Source of the DNA: Citrobacter sp. R56
GTDB taxonomy: Bacteria; Pseudomonadota; Gammaproteobacteria; Enterobacterales; Enterobacteriaceae
DNA length: 64,000 nucleotides
Reading direction: 5' to 3'
Assembly (NCBI RefSeq): GCF_016811995.1
Contig: NZ_CP069159.1
Span: forward strand, 186,001-250,000
Shown here: positions 50,374-59,513 of the stretch, one piece after another
Layout: every line of letters starts with the position of its first letter
How positions within the stretch are numbered: the first letter of the stretch is position 1
Translations under genes and position numbers: made by a program
Notes under the pieces: model-generated
Seen by the model: the letters and a program-made list of their open reading frames with translations, nothing else
Databases searched by the model: none
Told to the model about the DNA's origin: nothing

Positions 50374-51591
50374 ATGTCAGAACCCGTCGCTGAACCGGCG
50401 CTCAATGGATTACGTCTTAATCTACGCATCGTCTCGGTTGTCATGTTTAACTTCGCCAGCTATCTGACCATCGGCCTGCCGCTCGCGGTACTGCCTGGCT
50501 ATGTTCATGATGTGATGGGATTTAGCGCCTTCTGGGCGGGGCTGGTCATCAGTCTGCAATACTTTGCGACCCTCCTGAGTCGGCCCCATGCCGGACGATT
50601 CGCCGATCTCCTGGGACCGAAAAAAATCGTGGTATTCGGTCTGTGCGGCTGTTTTTTAAGTGGCCTGAGTTATTTTTTGGCAGGTGTCACCAGCGGTTGG
50701 CCGATAGCGAGCTTACTGCTGTTGTGTCTGGGACGGCTGATCTTAGGCATCGGCCAAAGCTTTGCGGGCACTGGCTCCACGCTGTGGGGCGTAGGGGTAG
50801 TGGGATCGTTGCACATTGGGCGGGTGATTTCGTGGAACGGGATTGTCACCTATGGGGCAATGGCGATGGGGGCGCCGCTCGGTGTGCTGTTCTACGCCTG
50901 GGGTGGTTTGCAAGGGCTGGCGATGACGATTATGGGCGTCGCTTTGCTGGCGGTGTTGTTTGCGCTTCCACGTCCCGCCGTGAAAGCCAGTAAAGGCAAA
51001 CCTTTGCCGTTTCGCGCTGTTCTCGGACGGGTCTGGCTGTACGGCCTGGCCCTGTCGCTGGCGTCTGCCGGATTTGGCGTGATCGCCACCTTCATCACAC
51101 TGTTTTATGACGCCAAAGGCTGGGACGGCGCGGCGTTCGCCCTCACACTGTTTAGCTGTGCGTTTGTCGGCACGCGTCTGTTGTTTCCCAATGGCATCAA
51201 TCGGATCGGCGGTTTAAATGTGGCGATGATCTGCTTTGCGGTGGAAGTCGTCGGGCTGCTGCTGGTGGGGGTGGCGGTACTGCCGTGGATGGCGAAAATC
51301 GGCGTATTGCTGGCAGGGGCCGGGTTCTCGCTGGTCTTCCCGGCGCTGGGCGTGGTGGCGGTGAAAGCGGTGCCGCAGCAAAACCAGGGCGCAGCGTTGG
51401 CAACCTATACCGTGTTTATGGATTTATCGTTGGGCGTCACCGGGCCGCTGGCCGGGCTGGTTATGACATGGGCGGGTGTGCCGGTTATCTATCTAGCGGC
51501 GGCAGGACTGGTGGCGGTTGCGTTTTTGTTGACCTGGCGGTTAAAAAAACGGCCCCCGGCAACAATGCAGGAGGCCGTATCATCGTCTTAA
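50374..51591 (+). CDS. yhhS: MFS transporter YhhS
   Basis: Inner-membrane transporter of 405 aa with twelve helices, drug-resistance-like MFS branch; E. coli YhhS has been linked to arabinose efflux. ATG 50374 (MSEPVAEPALNG) follows GGTGGA; the longer frame from 50332 lies in the divergent promoter region. Motif A is present as SRPHAGRFADLLGPKKIVV near residue 70, and the second half carries RLLFPNGINRIGGLNVA. The last ~12 codons overlap the terminator of the convergent dcrB gene (51543-51578), so this terminator sequence is constrained by coding. Confidence 0.93.
   Translation: MSEPVAEPALNGLRLNLRIVSVVMFNFASYLTIGLPLAVLPGYVHDVMGFSAFWAGLVISLQYFATLLSRPHAGRFADLLGPKKIVVFGLCGCFLSGLSYFLAGVTSGWPIASLLLLCLGRLILGIGQSFAGTGSTLWGVGVVGSLHIGRVISWNGIVTYGAMAMGAPLGVLFYAWGGLQGLAMTIMGVALLAVLFALPRPAVKASKGKPLPFRAVLGRVWLYGLALSLASAGFGVIATFITLFYDAKGWDGAAFALTLFSCAFVGTRLLFPNGINRIGGLNVAMICFAVEVVGLLLVGVAVLPWMAKIGVLLAGAGFSLVFPALGVVAVKAVPQQNQGAALATYTVFMDLSLGVTGPLAGLVMTWAGVPVIYLAAAGLVAVAFLLTWRLKKRPPATMQEAVSSS
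51543..51578 (-). terminator. dcrB terminator embedded in the yhhS coding end
   Basis: On the minus strand ACGGCC (complement of 51573-51578) pairs with GGCCGT followed by TTTTTTT (51543-51549). It begins 17 nt after the dcrB stop and lies wholly inside the yhhS frame. Confidence 0.75.
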
Positions 51592-51594
51592 CCG

Positions 51595-52152
51595 TTACTG
51601 AATGACCAGCGTGTTAATGATGTTTTCAGCGGCAGTTTGCGCTTTTTGCTGATCGTCGGCAGGCAGTGTGATCTGCATGGTCAGCAGTTGGTCGCCCACT
51701 TTACCCAGTACGACGGAGGAGTAAGCGGTCTGGCCTTTCGCCGAGATAATGCTGTCTAACTGCTGGAACGTGTGGCCCTTCAGCTCGATAGATTTGTTGG
51801 TCACGACCTGCAATTGCGGGTCGCGGCTACGCTGTTGCTCTTCCAGACGTTTCGCCAGTACGGCCAGCTCTTCTTTGGTGTCGTCGCCCACAATCACAAT
51901 CACGGCTTTCTGGCCGGTGGCGTCAGAATAGACGTGCATATTGTTGGCCTGAGTTCCCAGCTTGCCGCTCTGATCGGTCATCTCTGCCGGCAGTGAGAAG
52001 CTGAGTTTGCCATCCATCAGGCTGACAGGTTGTCCGGTTGCGTTACTTTCCGCTGTGGCACCCTCTGCCGGAGCTTTCGTATCGCTGTTATCACAGGCCG
52101 CAAGCCCCATAACCAGCAGGCCAATACCGACATATTTAACCAGATTGCGCAT
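51595..52152 (-). CDS. dcrB: Lipoprotein DcrB
   Basis: 185-aa envelope lipoprotein named for phage C1 adsorption/uptake in E. coli. I start at ATG 52152 ([11 protein letters not shown]); the upstream extension seen in the frame has no support. The lipobox LAAC (Cys20) is clear, giving a mature protein anchored at the inner membrane or periplasmic face, followed by a low-complexity linker and a beta-rich domain ([40 protein letters not shown], given in part). It converges on yhhS with only 3 bp between stops. Confidence 0.92.
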   Translation of the reverse strand: MRNLVKYVGIGLLVMGLAACDNSDTKAPAEGATAESNATGQPVSLMDGKLSFSLPAEMTDQSGKLGTQANNMHVYSDATGQKAVIVIVGDDTKEELAVLAKRLEEQQRSRDPQLQVVTNKSIELKGHTFQQLDSIISAKGQTAYSSVVLGKVGDQLLTMQITLPADDQQKAQTAAENIINTLVIQ

Positions 52153-52224
52153 TGACTTCTTCCTTTCGATAAACGGCCATAACGGCTCATTCACCCATCT
52201 TATCACAACTCGGAAAATGAACCT

Positions 52225-52890
52225 TTAACTCGTCTGCAATGCCGAGATTTCAGATTTATCTGCCAGCCTTTTCAGCAACATATTCAGCAATACGCCATAC
52301 ATCGGCAGGAAGAAAACAAGGCTGATCAGCACCTTGAATGCGTAGTCGACGAGGGCGATTTCCATCCAGTGCTCGGCCATAAACGCGTCCGGGCTACGCC
52401 AGAAAGCGATAAAGAAGAAGGCGAGCGTATCACTGACGTTACCAAACAGCGTCGATGCTGTCGGCGCCAGCCACCAGCGACGATTCTGACGCAGGCGATT
52501 AAAGACATGCACATCCAGAATCTGCCCCAGCGCGTAAGCCATAAAACTGGCGGCGGCAATACGGGCGACAAACAGGTTGAAGTGCAACAGCGCGCCAAAT
52601 CCCTGCCAGGAGCCCATATAGAACAACGACGAGATGACATAGGAGATCAGCAGCGCCGGGATCATTACGGCAAAGATGATTCGGCGTGCCAGCGGCGCGC
52701 CAAAAATACGCACGGTCAGATCGGTGGCGAGAAAAATAAAAGGAAAGCTGAACGCGCCCCACGTGGTGTGGAAACCAAAAATGGAAATCGGGAGCTGCAC
52801 CAGATAGTTACTGGAGGTGATCACCAGCAAATGGAATAGCGATAGCCAGAACAACGCGTTTACGCGCTGCGTTTGAGAGAACTGCGTCAT
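52225..52890 (-). CDS. yhhQ: Queuosine precursor transporter YhhQ
   Basis: Inner-membrane transporter of 221 aa importing preQ0/preQ1 for queuosine biosynthesis, COG1738/QPTR family. Six hydrophobic segments, with family markers FGFHTTWGAFSFPFIFLATDLTVRIFGAPLARRIIF and the aspartate/arginine pair typical of this family, then GQILDVHVFNRLR and ALVDYAFKVLISLVFFLP. ATG 52890 follows AAAAAGGTACAATATG-like spacing. It is divergent from tusA over 234 bp. Confidence 0.94.
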   Translation of the reverse strand: MTQFSQTQRVNALFWLSLFHLLVITSSNYLVQLPISIFGFHTTWGAFSFPFIFLATDLTVRIFGAPLARRIIFAVMIPALLISYVISSLFYMGSWQGFGALLHFNLFVARIAAASFMAYALGQILDVHVFNRLRQNRRWWLAPTASTLFGNVSDTLAFFFIAFWRSPDAFMAEHWMEIALVDYAFKVLISLVFFLPMYGVLLNMLLKRLADKSEISALQTS

Positions 52891-53124
52891 ATTGTACCTT
52901 TTTAATTAAATTGGGGTGAGGGAACCCATTTCGTGCGACACGCTATTTTACTGGCCCCAATCAAAGGGCTGCGCCAATAACGCGTCTTAACATTTTCAAG
53001 CCGCCGCATGATACTGCTTTAACTACGCAATGCAATGGTTGTTTTTCACGCAATCGTTAACCTGATTGGCTTACTCGCAAACTGGGCGTAAACTACGGCC
53101 GTTTTTTGCGTAAATGAGACGATA

Positions 53125-53370
53125 ATGACCGATCTGCTTTCTACCCCCGACCATACGCTTGATGCTCAGGGACTGCGCTGCCCGGAACCCGTCATGATGG
53201 TGCGTAAAACTGTGCGCAACATGCAGACAGGTGAAACGCTGTTGATTGTCGCCGACGATCCGGCGACGACCCGCGATATTCCTGGTTTTTGTACCTTTAT
53301 GGAACATGAACTGTTAGCGAAAGAGACGGAATCACTGCCGTATCGCTATTTGATCCGTAAAGGACAGTAA
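53125..53370 (+). CDS. tusA: Sulfur carrier protein TusA
   Basis: 81-aa sulfur-transfer protein passing persulfide sulfur from IscS to TusBCD in 2-thiouridine modification of tRNA; also called SirA. The catalytic cysteine is Cys19 in [20 protein letters not shown], with the CPxP motif intact. It is a single-domain member of the family. ATG 53125 lies in a short AT-rich leader. A REP pair follows immediately after the stop. Confidence 0.96.
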   Translation: MTDLLSTPDHTLDAQGLRCPEPVMMVRKTVRNMQTGETLLIVADDPATTRDIPGFCTFMEHELLAKETESLPYRYLIRKGQ

Positions 53371-53373
53371 GCG

Positions 53374-53466
53374 GTGCCGGATGGCGCTTACGCTTATCCG
53401 GCCTACAAAGAATAATACTCCACGTGCAGCCCGTAGGCCGGATAAGGCAACGCCGCCATCCGGCAC
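53374..53466. repeat. REP pair (BIME) between tusA and zntA
   Basis: TGCCGGATGGCGCTTACGCTTATCCGGCCTAC and its inverse CGTAGGCCGGATAAGGC...GCCGCCATCCGGCAC are separated by about 25 nt, a classical BIME between convergent genes. Confidence 0.92.
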
Positions 53467-53473
53467 AAACACA

Positions 53474-55675
53474 TTAGCCTTTTCGCAACAACCGCAGCGC
53501 GTTCGCAGTCACCAGCACCGTCGCCCCCGTATCAGCCAGCACCGCCAGCCAAAGGCCAGTTATCCCCAGCAGCGTCGTGACGAGGAAAATCCCTTTTAAT
53601 CCCAGCGCAATGGCGATGTTCTGCCGAATATTGGCGTGGGTCGCGCGCGCCAGTTGAATCATCTGCACCAGGCCGCGCAGGCGGTTATGGGTCAGGGCGG
53701 CATCGGCGGTTTCCAGCGCGACGTCCGTACCGCTTCCCATTGCGATGCCAATCGTGGCCGCTTTCATGGCGGGGGCGTCGTTAATACCGTCGCCAACCAT
53801 CGCCAGCGGCGACTGCTGGTTAAGGGCAGATACGGCCTTGACCTTGTCTTCCGGCAGCAGTCCGGCTTTAAATTCCAGCCCAAGTTCACTGGCGATGGCT
53901 GCCGCGGCACGCGGGTTATCGCCGGTCAGGATCACGCCATTCACCCCTAACGTTTTGAGCTCGCTAACGGCGGTGTGGGCATCCTCACGCAACGTATCCT
54001 GTAGCGCAATCACGCCAAGTACCGTCTCGTTACGCAGCACCAGCACCACCGTTTGTCCGGCGTTTTCCAGCTCGCCGATCTGCCCGGAGAAGGCGTCGGC
54101 AGGTTGTTTACCCGCCGCACAAATCAGTACGCGCTCGCCGTTGACCAGCGCTTCAATGCCGGAGCCGACCAGTGCTCGTTGAGACTGCGCGGCGGGAATA
54201 CTCAGCTTGCGCGTTTGGGCTTCAGCGACGATGGCCTGTGCCAGCGGGTGCGTCGCCCCTTGTTCCACCGCCGCTGCCAGCGCCAGCAGGTCAGATTCGC
54301 TCATTGCTGCAGCCGGATGGATAGCCGTAACACGGGGTTTCCCGACGGTCAGCGTACCGGTTTTATCAAAGGCGACATGGGTGACTCTGCCCAGTTGTTC
54401 CAGCGCTGCCCCCCCTTTGATCAGCGCGCCACGGCGCGCCGCGGCGGCCAGTCCGGAGGTAATGGCGGCGGGTGTTGAGATAACCAGCGCGCACGGGCAG
54501 CCAATCAGTAACAGCGTCAGACCCTTATAAATCCACTCCTGCCACGAAGCAGCGAACAGCAACGGCGGGACGAGGGTGACCAGCAGCGCGATGGCCATGA
54601 TCGCCGGGGTATAAATTCGGCTGAAGCGATCGATAAATCGTTCGATCGGCGCGCGGCGTTCTTCGGCCTCTTCAATCAGCTTCAGAATGCGGTCAATCGC
54701 ACTGGCGCCAGGTTCAGAAAGCACTTCGAGCGTAACAAGACGGTCAACGCTGGTAGCGCCCGCGGGCACTTTTTCGCCTGTTGCCCGTTCAACCGGGATG
54801 GATTCACCTGTCAGCGCGCTCTCATCAAAACTGGCAAAACCGGAAACCAGTTTACCGTCGGCGGGCAAGCGACCACCGGCGGCAACTTCAATCGTATCCC
54901 CCGGTTGCAGGGTAGCGATCGCCACCTCTTCACGCTGTCCGTTACGGATGCGCGTGGCGGTTTCTGGCTTGAGCGCCATCAGCGCGCTAACCCCTTTACG
55001 AGCGCGGCTGGCAGCCCAACCCTCCAGGCGTTCGCCAATCAGGAACAGCAGCAGCACCATTGCCGCCTCTGCGGTTGCGCCAATAAACAGCGCGCCAATG
55101 GCGGCGACGCTCATCAGCGTTTCAATGGCGAAGTAGCTGCCGGTTTTCATCAGGCGCAGCGCCTGGCGGGCAATCGGGTAGAGACCGACCAGCGTGGTGG
55201 CGATAAACGCGAACTGACCAAAAGGATGGTTGAACTGCTCCAGCCCCCAGCTGATAGCCATCATGATGGTAAGCGTAATCAATGGCAGGTTTTCTTTAAA
55301 CCGGGACTCAGCGGCGTCTTCCGGTGCCTGTTCGTCGCGCAGGGTGTAGCCCGCGTTTTGGACGGCGCTTTCAATTTGCTGACGCAGATCGGGGCCTGCG
55401 TCTACCACCAGTTTTTCCGTCGCGAAGAGAACCTGAACCTGATTGACGCCGCTCACCTGGCGTACCGCATTCTCAACTTTTCGCGCGCAGGCGGCGCAAT
55501 CCATACCCGCGACTTTCCAGGTATAACGGGTGCCTTCAATAGCGTCGGAAACAAGGGGGGCAGGGGTGCTACACGTCCCTTCACAGCAGCAGTCATCTGA
55601 CTTCTGTGGCGCGGGAGCAAGGGTAAAGGATGAAAATTGTGGTGCCTTTTTGCCATCAGTTTCGGGTGTCGACAT
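53474..55675 (-). CDS. zntA: Zinc/cadmium/lead-exporting P1B ATPase ZntA
   Basis: Inner-membrane metal pump of 733 aa. The N-terminal metal domain carries DDCCCEGTCS and the HMA site GMDCAACARK (Cys in the GMDCxxC loop). Membrane motif CPC is present as IGCPCALVIS; the phosphorylation site DKTGTLT and the hinge VGDGINDAPAM are intact, and the HP locus ATHPLAQAI is visible. It exports Zn2+, Cd2+ and Pb2+. The promoter (55714-55745) has the 20-bp ZntR-type spacer. It converges on tusA across a BIME. Confidence 0.97.
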   Translation of the reverse strand: MSTPETDGKKAPQFSSFTLAPAPQKSDDCCCEGTCSTPAPLVSDAIEGTRYTWKVAGMDCAACARKVENAVRQVSGVNQVQVLFATEKLVVDAGPDLRQQIESAVQNAGYTLRDEQAPEDAAESRFKENLPLITLTIMMAISWGLEQFNHPFGQFAFIATTLVGLYPIARQALRLMKTGSYFAIETLMSVAAIGALFIGATAEAAMVLLLFLIGERLEGWAASRARKGVSALMALKPETATRIRNGQREEVAIATLQPGDTIEVAAGGRLPADGKLVSGFASFDESALTGESIPVERATGEKVPAGATSVDRLVTLEVLSEPGASAIDRILKLIEEAEERRAPIERFIDRFSRIYTPAIMAIALLVTLVPPLLFAASWQEWIYKGLTLLLIGCPCALVISTPAAITSGLAAAARRGALIKGGAALEQLGRVTHVAFDKTGTLTVGKPRVTAIHPAAAMSESDLLALAAAVEQGATHPLAQAIVAEAQTRKLSIPAAQSQRALVGSGIEALVNGERVLICAAGKQPADAFSGQIGELENAGQTVVLVLRNETVLGVIALQDTLREDAHTAVSELKTLGVNGVILTGDNPRAAAAIASELGLEFKAGLLPEDKVKAVSALNQQSPLAMVGDGINDAPAMKAATIGIAMGSGTDVALETADAALTHNRLRGLVQMIQLARATHANIRQNIAIALGLKGIFLVTTLLGITGLWLAVLADTGATVLVTANALRLLRKG

Positions 55676-55713
55676 GGCATCCTCCGGTCGATGATAATTT
55701 TCTCATTAACCGA

Positions 55714-55745
55714 AGGATACACTCTGGAGTCGACTCCAGAGTCAA
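55714..55745 (-). promoter_or_regulatory. ZntR operator and zntA promoter
   Basis: A 22-bp perfect palindrome (55721-55742, ACTCTGGAGTC with its complement) sits between -35 TTGACT (55740-55745) and -10 TATCCT (55714-55719) on the minus strand. The spacer is 20 bp, as in MerR-type promoters that need regulator twisting. Confidence 0.96.
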
Positions 55746-55751
55746 GCGTTA

Positions 55752-56378
55752 TTAGAGATAAAGTGAGCGAACAATCAGGAAGTGCCCCGCGAAGTAGCAG
55801 GCGGCGGCAATCGCGTTATCCGCACGGAAGCGATAGCGATAGTGACTCCCCAGCCAGACAATATTGCCAATGAACAACAACGCCGCCCCCATAAACGCAG
55901 AAAATGCCGGAGCGGTGGGGCGGAAGAACCACAGTTCACCGGCCAGCCAGACCATCACCAGCGTCATCGCGATAAACGTACACACCGGTAAGCGTAACTC
56001 TTCCAGACGCGTCCAGATGACTGCGATCAGCAGCGCGCCCAGCACCAGCAGTACCAGCGGCAGCGGCCAGAAGAAAGAGAGTGTCATCTGGCTGGCGAAG
56101 TAGATGGTGTACAGCAGGTGCGACAGGAAGAACGCGCCAATGGCATACAACAGACGCTGGCGAGGCAGCAGTGTCAGCGCGTCGCCCACCAGTGTGGCGC
56201 ACAACCCCGCGAGGACCAGGTAGCTGACGGCACTGAACATCGGCGCTTGCCAGGCCAGTAACAGCAGGAGTAATAGAGTGACGGGTTTAAAGACCCAACG
56301 TTGCCACGCAGGCCCACGATAAGAAGCATCCACAAATAACCATGCGGAAAGACAGACAGCGATAAACGACCAAAGCAT
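55752..56378 (-). CDS. yhhN: YhhN (TMEM86-type lysoplasmalogenase family) membrane protein
   Basis: Inner-membrane protein of 208 aa with seven or eight hydrophobic segments and charged residues inside the membrane ([25 protein letters not shown]). The YhhN family includes mammalian TMEM86B, which hydrolyses the vinyl ether bond of lysoplasmalogen; enzymatic activity of the bacterial member is not established here. The promoter lies upstream in the shared region with yhhM. Interest is raised by the ether-lipid theme of the operon at 34.4-43 kb, but the two are not adjacent and yhhN is a core gene. Confidence 0.88.
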   Translation of the reverse strand: MLWSFIAVCLSAWLFVDASYRGPAWQRWVFKPVTLLLLLLLAWQAPMFSAVSYLVLAGLCATLVGDALTLLPRQRLLYAIGAFFLSHLLYTIYFASQMTLSFFWPLPLVLLVLGALLIAVIWTRLEELRLPVCTFIAMTLVMVWLAGELWFFRPTAPAFSAFMGAALLFIGNIVWLGSHYRYRFRADNAIAAACYFAGHFLIVRSLYL

Positions 56379-56519
56379 CTTAGTTCCTTGAATTCGTTAT
56401 TTTTTCGCAAGCGATATGCTCACGGCCATAGTGTCCAGTGTAGAGGCGGGTACAGGCGGATGACAACACCATAACAGGCAAGGTATGCTTATTTCCGTAT
56501 TTTCTGATGGGTTAAGAAC

Positions 56520-56888
56520 ATGAGTAAGCCACCTCTTTTTTTCATTGTTATCATTGGGTTGATTGTCGTTGCTGCGTCGTTTCGCTTTGTTCAACAGCGG
56601 CGTGAAAAAGCGGATAACGAGAGCGCGCCGTTACTGCAAAAGGCGGTGGTGGTCAGTAATAAACGCGAAAAACCGATCGATGACCGACGCTCGCGCCAGC
56701 AGCAGGTCACCCCGGCGGGCACGAGTATGCGTTATGAAGTGAGCTTTAAACCGCAGAGTGGCGGTCTGGAACACACCTTCCGTCTGGATGCGCAGCAATA
56801 TCATGCGCTGACCGTGGGAGACAAAGGCACGCTGAGTTACAAAGGAACGCGCTTTGTCGATTTTGTGGGTCAGACAGAGGCCCGGTAA
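56520..56888 (+). CDS. yhhM: DUF2500-type protein YhhM
   Basis: 122-aa protein of unknown function. An N-terminal membrane helix (PPLFFIVIIGLIVVAASFRFV, residues ~4-24) is followed by a basic linker (RREKADNESAPLL...KREKPIDDRRSRQQQ) and a small beta-rich domain (MRYEVSFKPQSGGLEHTFRLDAQQYHAL). It is probably a periplasmic domain attached to the inner membrane. It is divergent from yhhN and converges on yhhL. Confidence 0.88.
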   Translation: MSKPPLFFIVIIGLIVVAASFRFVQQRREKADNESAPLLQKAVVVSNKREKPIDDRRSRQQQVTPAGTSMRYEVSFKPQSGGLEHTFRLDAQQYHALTVGDKGTLSYKGTRFVDFVGQTEAR

Positions 56889-56912
56889 CTGTGGCGCCAC
56901 CGGGCAAAAAAA

Positions 56913-57188
56913 TCACTTCTTCATCTGTGACTTCAGTTTCTTCTGCCAGACCAGCAGTTCAAACACACCGAACAGGAAAATGCGGATTTTTTCACCGGTA
57001 GTCATTTGCGGCCCCTCTTTTGGCAAGGTGCTTTTCAGCAACGCGAGCTGCATACCGTGCATCAACGCCATAAAGATCAGCGCGACGTTCACGAAGATAT
57101 TGAGTGGCCGTGGGAAAGGTTGTACTACGTTAAGCAACAAAAATGCCCAGACGCAGAGCATCAACAACCGTCCCAGATTAATCAACAT
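56913..57188 (-). CDS. yhhL: DUF1145 protein YhhL
   Basis: 91-aa inner-membrane protein of unknown function. I use ATG 57188 (MLINLGRLLMLC), which follows GGAGAACGTA; longer frames run back into rsmD. Two to three hydrophobic segments are seen (LLMLCVWAFLLLNVV; NIFVNVALIFMALMHGMQLALL; RIFLFGVFELLVW), with a basic C-terminus KKLKSQMKK. The gene follows rsmD by 10 bp, so it is co-transcribed. Confidence 0.88.
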   Translation of the reverse strand: MLINLGRLLMLCVWAFLLLNVVQPFPRPLNIFVNVALIFMALMHGMQLALLKSTLPKEGPQMTTGEKIRIFLFGVFELLVWQKKLKSQMKK

Positions 57189-57198
57189 TACGTTCTCC

Positions 57199-57774
57199 TT
57201 ATTTTTCTCTTTGATATAAACGGTATGCGACTTGCCCGGCCACTTTTTCGCGATACAGCGACCAGTTTTCCGGGACGGGCGGCAGACCGTTTTCGACTTC
57301 GCTTTCGATATAAATATAGGCTTCATCAGCCAGCCAACCGTGCATTTCCAGTAACGTTAGCGTCTCTTCCAGCAGTCCTTTACGAAAGGGGGGATCGACG
57401 AAGACCACGTTGTGCGGTGTTCCGGTTTGGGCAAGGTGCGCCAGGGTGTTGGCGTTGATGACCCGGGCATTGCTGGCTTTCAGCGTCGCCAGATTTTTTT
57501 GCAACTGTTGGGAAACCGCGCGATCCATCTCCAGTAGCGTCGCGCCTGCCGCGTAGCGGGACAGCGCCTCCAGCCCCAGTGCGCCGCTGCCTGCAAAACA
57601 GTCCAGACAGTGGGCGTCGACCATGACGGGCGCCAGCCAGTTGAACAGCGTTTCGCGGACCCGGTCCGTCGTCGGGCGCAGACCCGGGCTGTCCGGAACC
57701 GGGAGTTTACGACCTCGCCATTGTCCGCCAATAATCCGGATTTGACCGCTGCCTGAGTGATTCGGTTTTTTCAT
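57199..57774 (-). CDS. rsmD: 16S rRNA (guanine-966-N2) methyltransferase RsmD
   Basis: SAM-dependent methyltransferase of 191 aa acting on G966 in the assembled 30S subunit. N-terminal RIIGGQWRGRKLPVPDSPGLRPTTDRVRETLFNWL is a family hallmark, the SAM site is DCFAGSGALGLEALSR near residue 66, and the catalytic NPPF-type motif appears as DPPF (VVFVDPPFRKG) near residue 126. ATG 57774 is divergent from ftsY over 150 bp. It is slightly shorter than the E. coli protein because the N-terminus lacks a few residues. Confidence 0.94.
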   Translation of the reverse strand: MKKPNHSGSGQIRIIGGQWRGRKLPVPDSPGLRPTTDRVRETLFNWLAPVMVDAHCLDCFAGSGALGLEALSRYAAGATLLEMDRAVSQQLQKNLATLKASNARVINANTLAHLAQTGTPHNVVFVDPPFRKGLLEETLTLLEMHGWLADEAYIYIESEVENGLPPVPENWSLYREKVAGQVAYRLYQREK

Positions 57775-57924
57775 GTCAATAATGGTCCAATCCGCGGCTG
57801 ATACGTAATACCAGGCGGTGATGTGAATTAAGTTAAGTGATAGACTATTTCATCATTTTTATAGCTGCTATGTACATAGCGTTGACGCTGTGCCATGAAG
57901 CAACAGCGGGGAGTATGGTCGCAA

Positions 57925-59511
57925 ATGGCGAAAGAGAAAAAACGTGGCTTTTTTTCCTGGCTGGGCTTTGGTCAAAAAGAGCAGGCACCGGAAAACGAGA
58001 CAGAACTAAAAAGCGAAGAACAACAACAGGTTACTGATGAGGTTGTTGCGACTGAAGAGCAGCAGCACGCCCCGGAACCGCACAAAGACGCTGAATCGGA
58101 AGCTTTTGCCGCTGAAGTGGTAGAGGTCACTGAGCAAGTTGCCGAAAGTGAAAAATCGCAGCCGGAGCCAGCCATTGTTGACGCCGCGCCGGTCGAATCC
58201 GACGTTGAACCACAGCCAGAGGTCGTAGAAACGCCCGCTGCGATCGTCGAAGAACCGGTTGTTGAAACACCCGCCCCGGCCGTTGCTGTCGCCGATGTTA
58301 TCGAACATGAAGTGCTGCCGTTGCCGGAAGAGGTGAAAGCCGAAGAGATTTCACCGCAAGAGTGGCAGGCGGAAGCGGAAACCGTCGAAATCATTGAGGC
58401 GGTCGAGGAAGCAGCGGAAAACGAACCCGAATTAACCGACGAAGAGCTGGAAGCGCAGGCGCTGGCCGCCGACGCGGAAGAAGAAGCGGCAGAAGAAGTC
58501 GAAGAGACAGAAGAGCCGGTTGTTGACGCCGCAGAGGTACAAGAAGAGACGCCGGTTGAAGAGAGCGCTCAGGAACAGGAAAAACCGACCAAAGAAGGTT
58601 TCTTTGCGCGCCTGAAACGCAGTCTGCTGAAAACCAAAGAAAACCTCGGTTCCGGATTTATCAGTCTGTTCCGTGGAAAGAAAATCGACGATGATCTCTT
58701 CGAAGAGCTGGAAGAGCAGTTGCTGATCGCCGATGTCGGGGTGGAAACCACCCGCAAGATTATTGCTAATCTGACCGACGGCGCGAGCCGTAAGCAACTG
58801 CGCGATGCCGAAGCGCTCTACGGGTTGCTCAAGGATGAAATGGGCGAGATTCTGGCGAAAGTCGAAGAACCGTTGAATGTGGAAGGCAAAACCCCGTTTG
58901 TTATTTTAATGGTTGGCGTGAATGGCGTGGGTAAAACCACCACCATCGGTAAGCTGGCGCGTCAATTTGAACAGCAGGGCAAATCCGTGATGCTGGCGGC
59001 AGGGGACACCTTCCGTGCCGCGGCGGTGGAGCAGTTGCAGGTTTGGGGGCAACGTAACAACATTCCGGTGATTGCTCAGCACACTGGCGCAGATTCCGCT
59101 TCCGTGATCTTTGATGCGATTCAGGCAGCGAAGGCGCGTAACGTTGACGTGTTGATCGCCGATACGGCAGGTCGCTTGCAGAACAAAGCGCACCTGATGG
59201 AAGAATTGAAGAAAATCGTTCGCGTCATGAAGAAACTGGATGAAGACGCGCCGCATGAAGTTATGCTGACTATCGATGCCAGCACCGGGCAGAATGCGAT
59301 AAGCCAGGCCAAACTGTTCCACGAAGCGGTGGGTTTGACCGGTATCACTCTGACCAAGCTGGACGGAACGGCGAAAGGGGGAGTTATCTTCTCGGTTGCC
59401 GATCAGTTTGGCATTCCTATCCGCTATATTGGTGTGGGCGAACGTATCGAGGATTTACGTCCGTTTAAAGCGGGCGATTTTATAGAGGCACTTTTTGCCC
59501 GAGAGGATTAA
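57925..59511 (+). CDS. ftsY: Signal recognition particle receptor FtsY
   Basis: GTPase receptor of 528 aa docking SRP-ribosome complexes at the inner membrane. I chose ATG 57925 (MAKEKKRGFFSWLGFGQKEQ), the family N-terminus, after GGGGAG. The A domain (~residues 20-215) is extremely acidic and low complexity, rich in E, A, V and P, with repeated EVVET/EEPVVE-like blocks, and is longer than in E. coli. The NG domain has GTPase motifs GVNGVGKTTTIGKLA near residue 331, DTFRAAAVEQL, DTAGR and TKLDG. It heads the ftsYEX operon (3-bp gap to ftsE). Confidence 0.97.
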   Translation: MAKEKKRGFFSWLGFGQKEQAPENETELKSEEQQQVTDEVVATEEQQHAPEPHKDAESEAFAAEVVEVTEQVAESEKSQPEPAIVDAAPVESDVEPQPEVVETPAAIVEEPVVETPAPAVAVADVIEHEVLPLPEEVKAEEISPQEWQAEAETVEIIEAVEEAAENEPELTDEELEAQALAADAEEEAAEEVEETEEPVVDAAEVQEETPVEESAQEQEKPTKEGFFARLKRSLLKTKENLGSGFISLFRGKKIDDDLFEELEEQLLIADVGVETTRKIIANLTDGASRKQLRDAEALYGLLKDEMGEILAKVEEPLNVEGKTPFVILMVGVNGVGKTTTIGKLARQFEQQGKSVMLAAGDTFRAAAVEQLQVWGQRNNIPVIAQHTGADSASVIFDAIQAAKARNVDVLIADTAGRLQNKAHLMEELKKIVRVMKKLDEDAPHEVMLTIDASTGQNAISQAKLFHEAVGLTGITLTKLDGTAKGGVIFSVADQFGIPIRYIGVGERIEDLRPFKAGDFIEALFARED

Positions 59512-59513
59512 CA

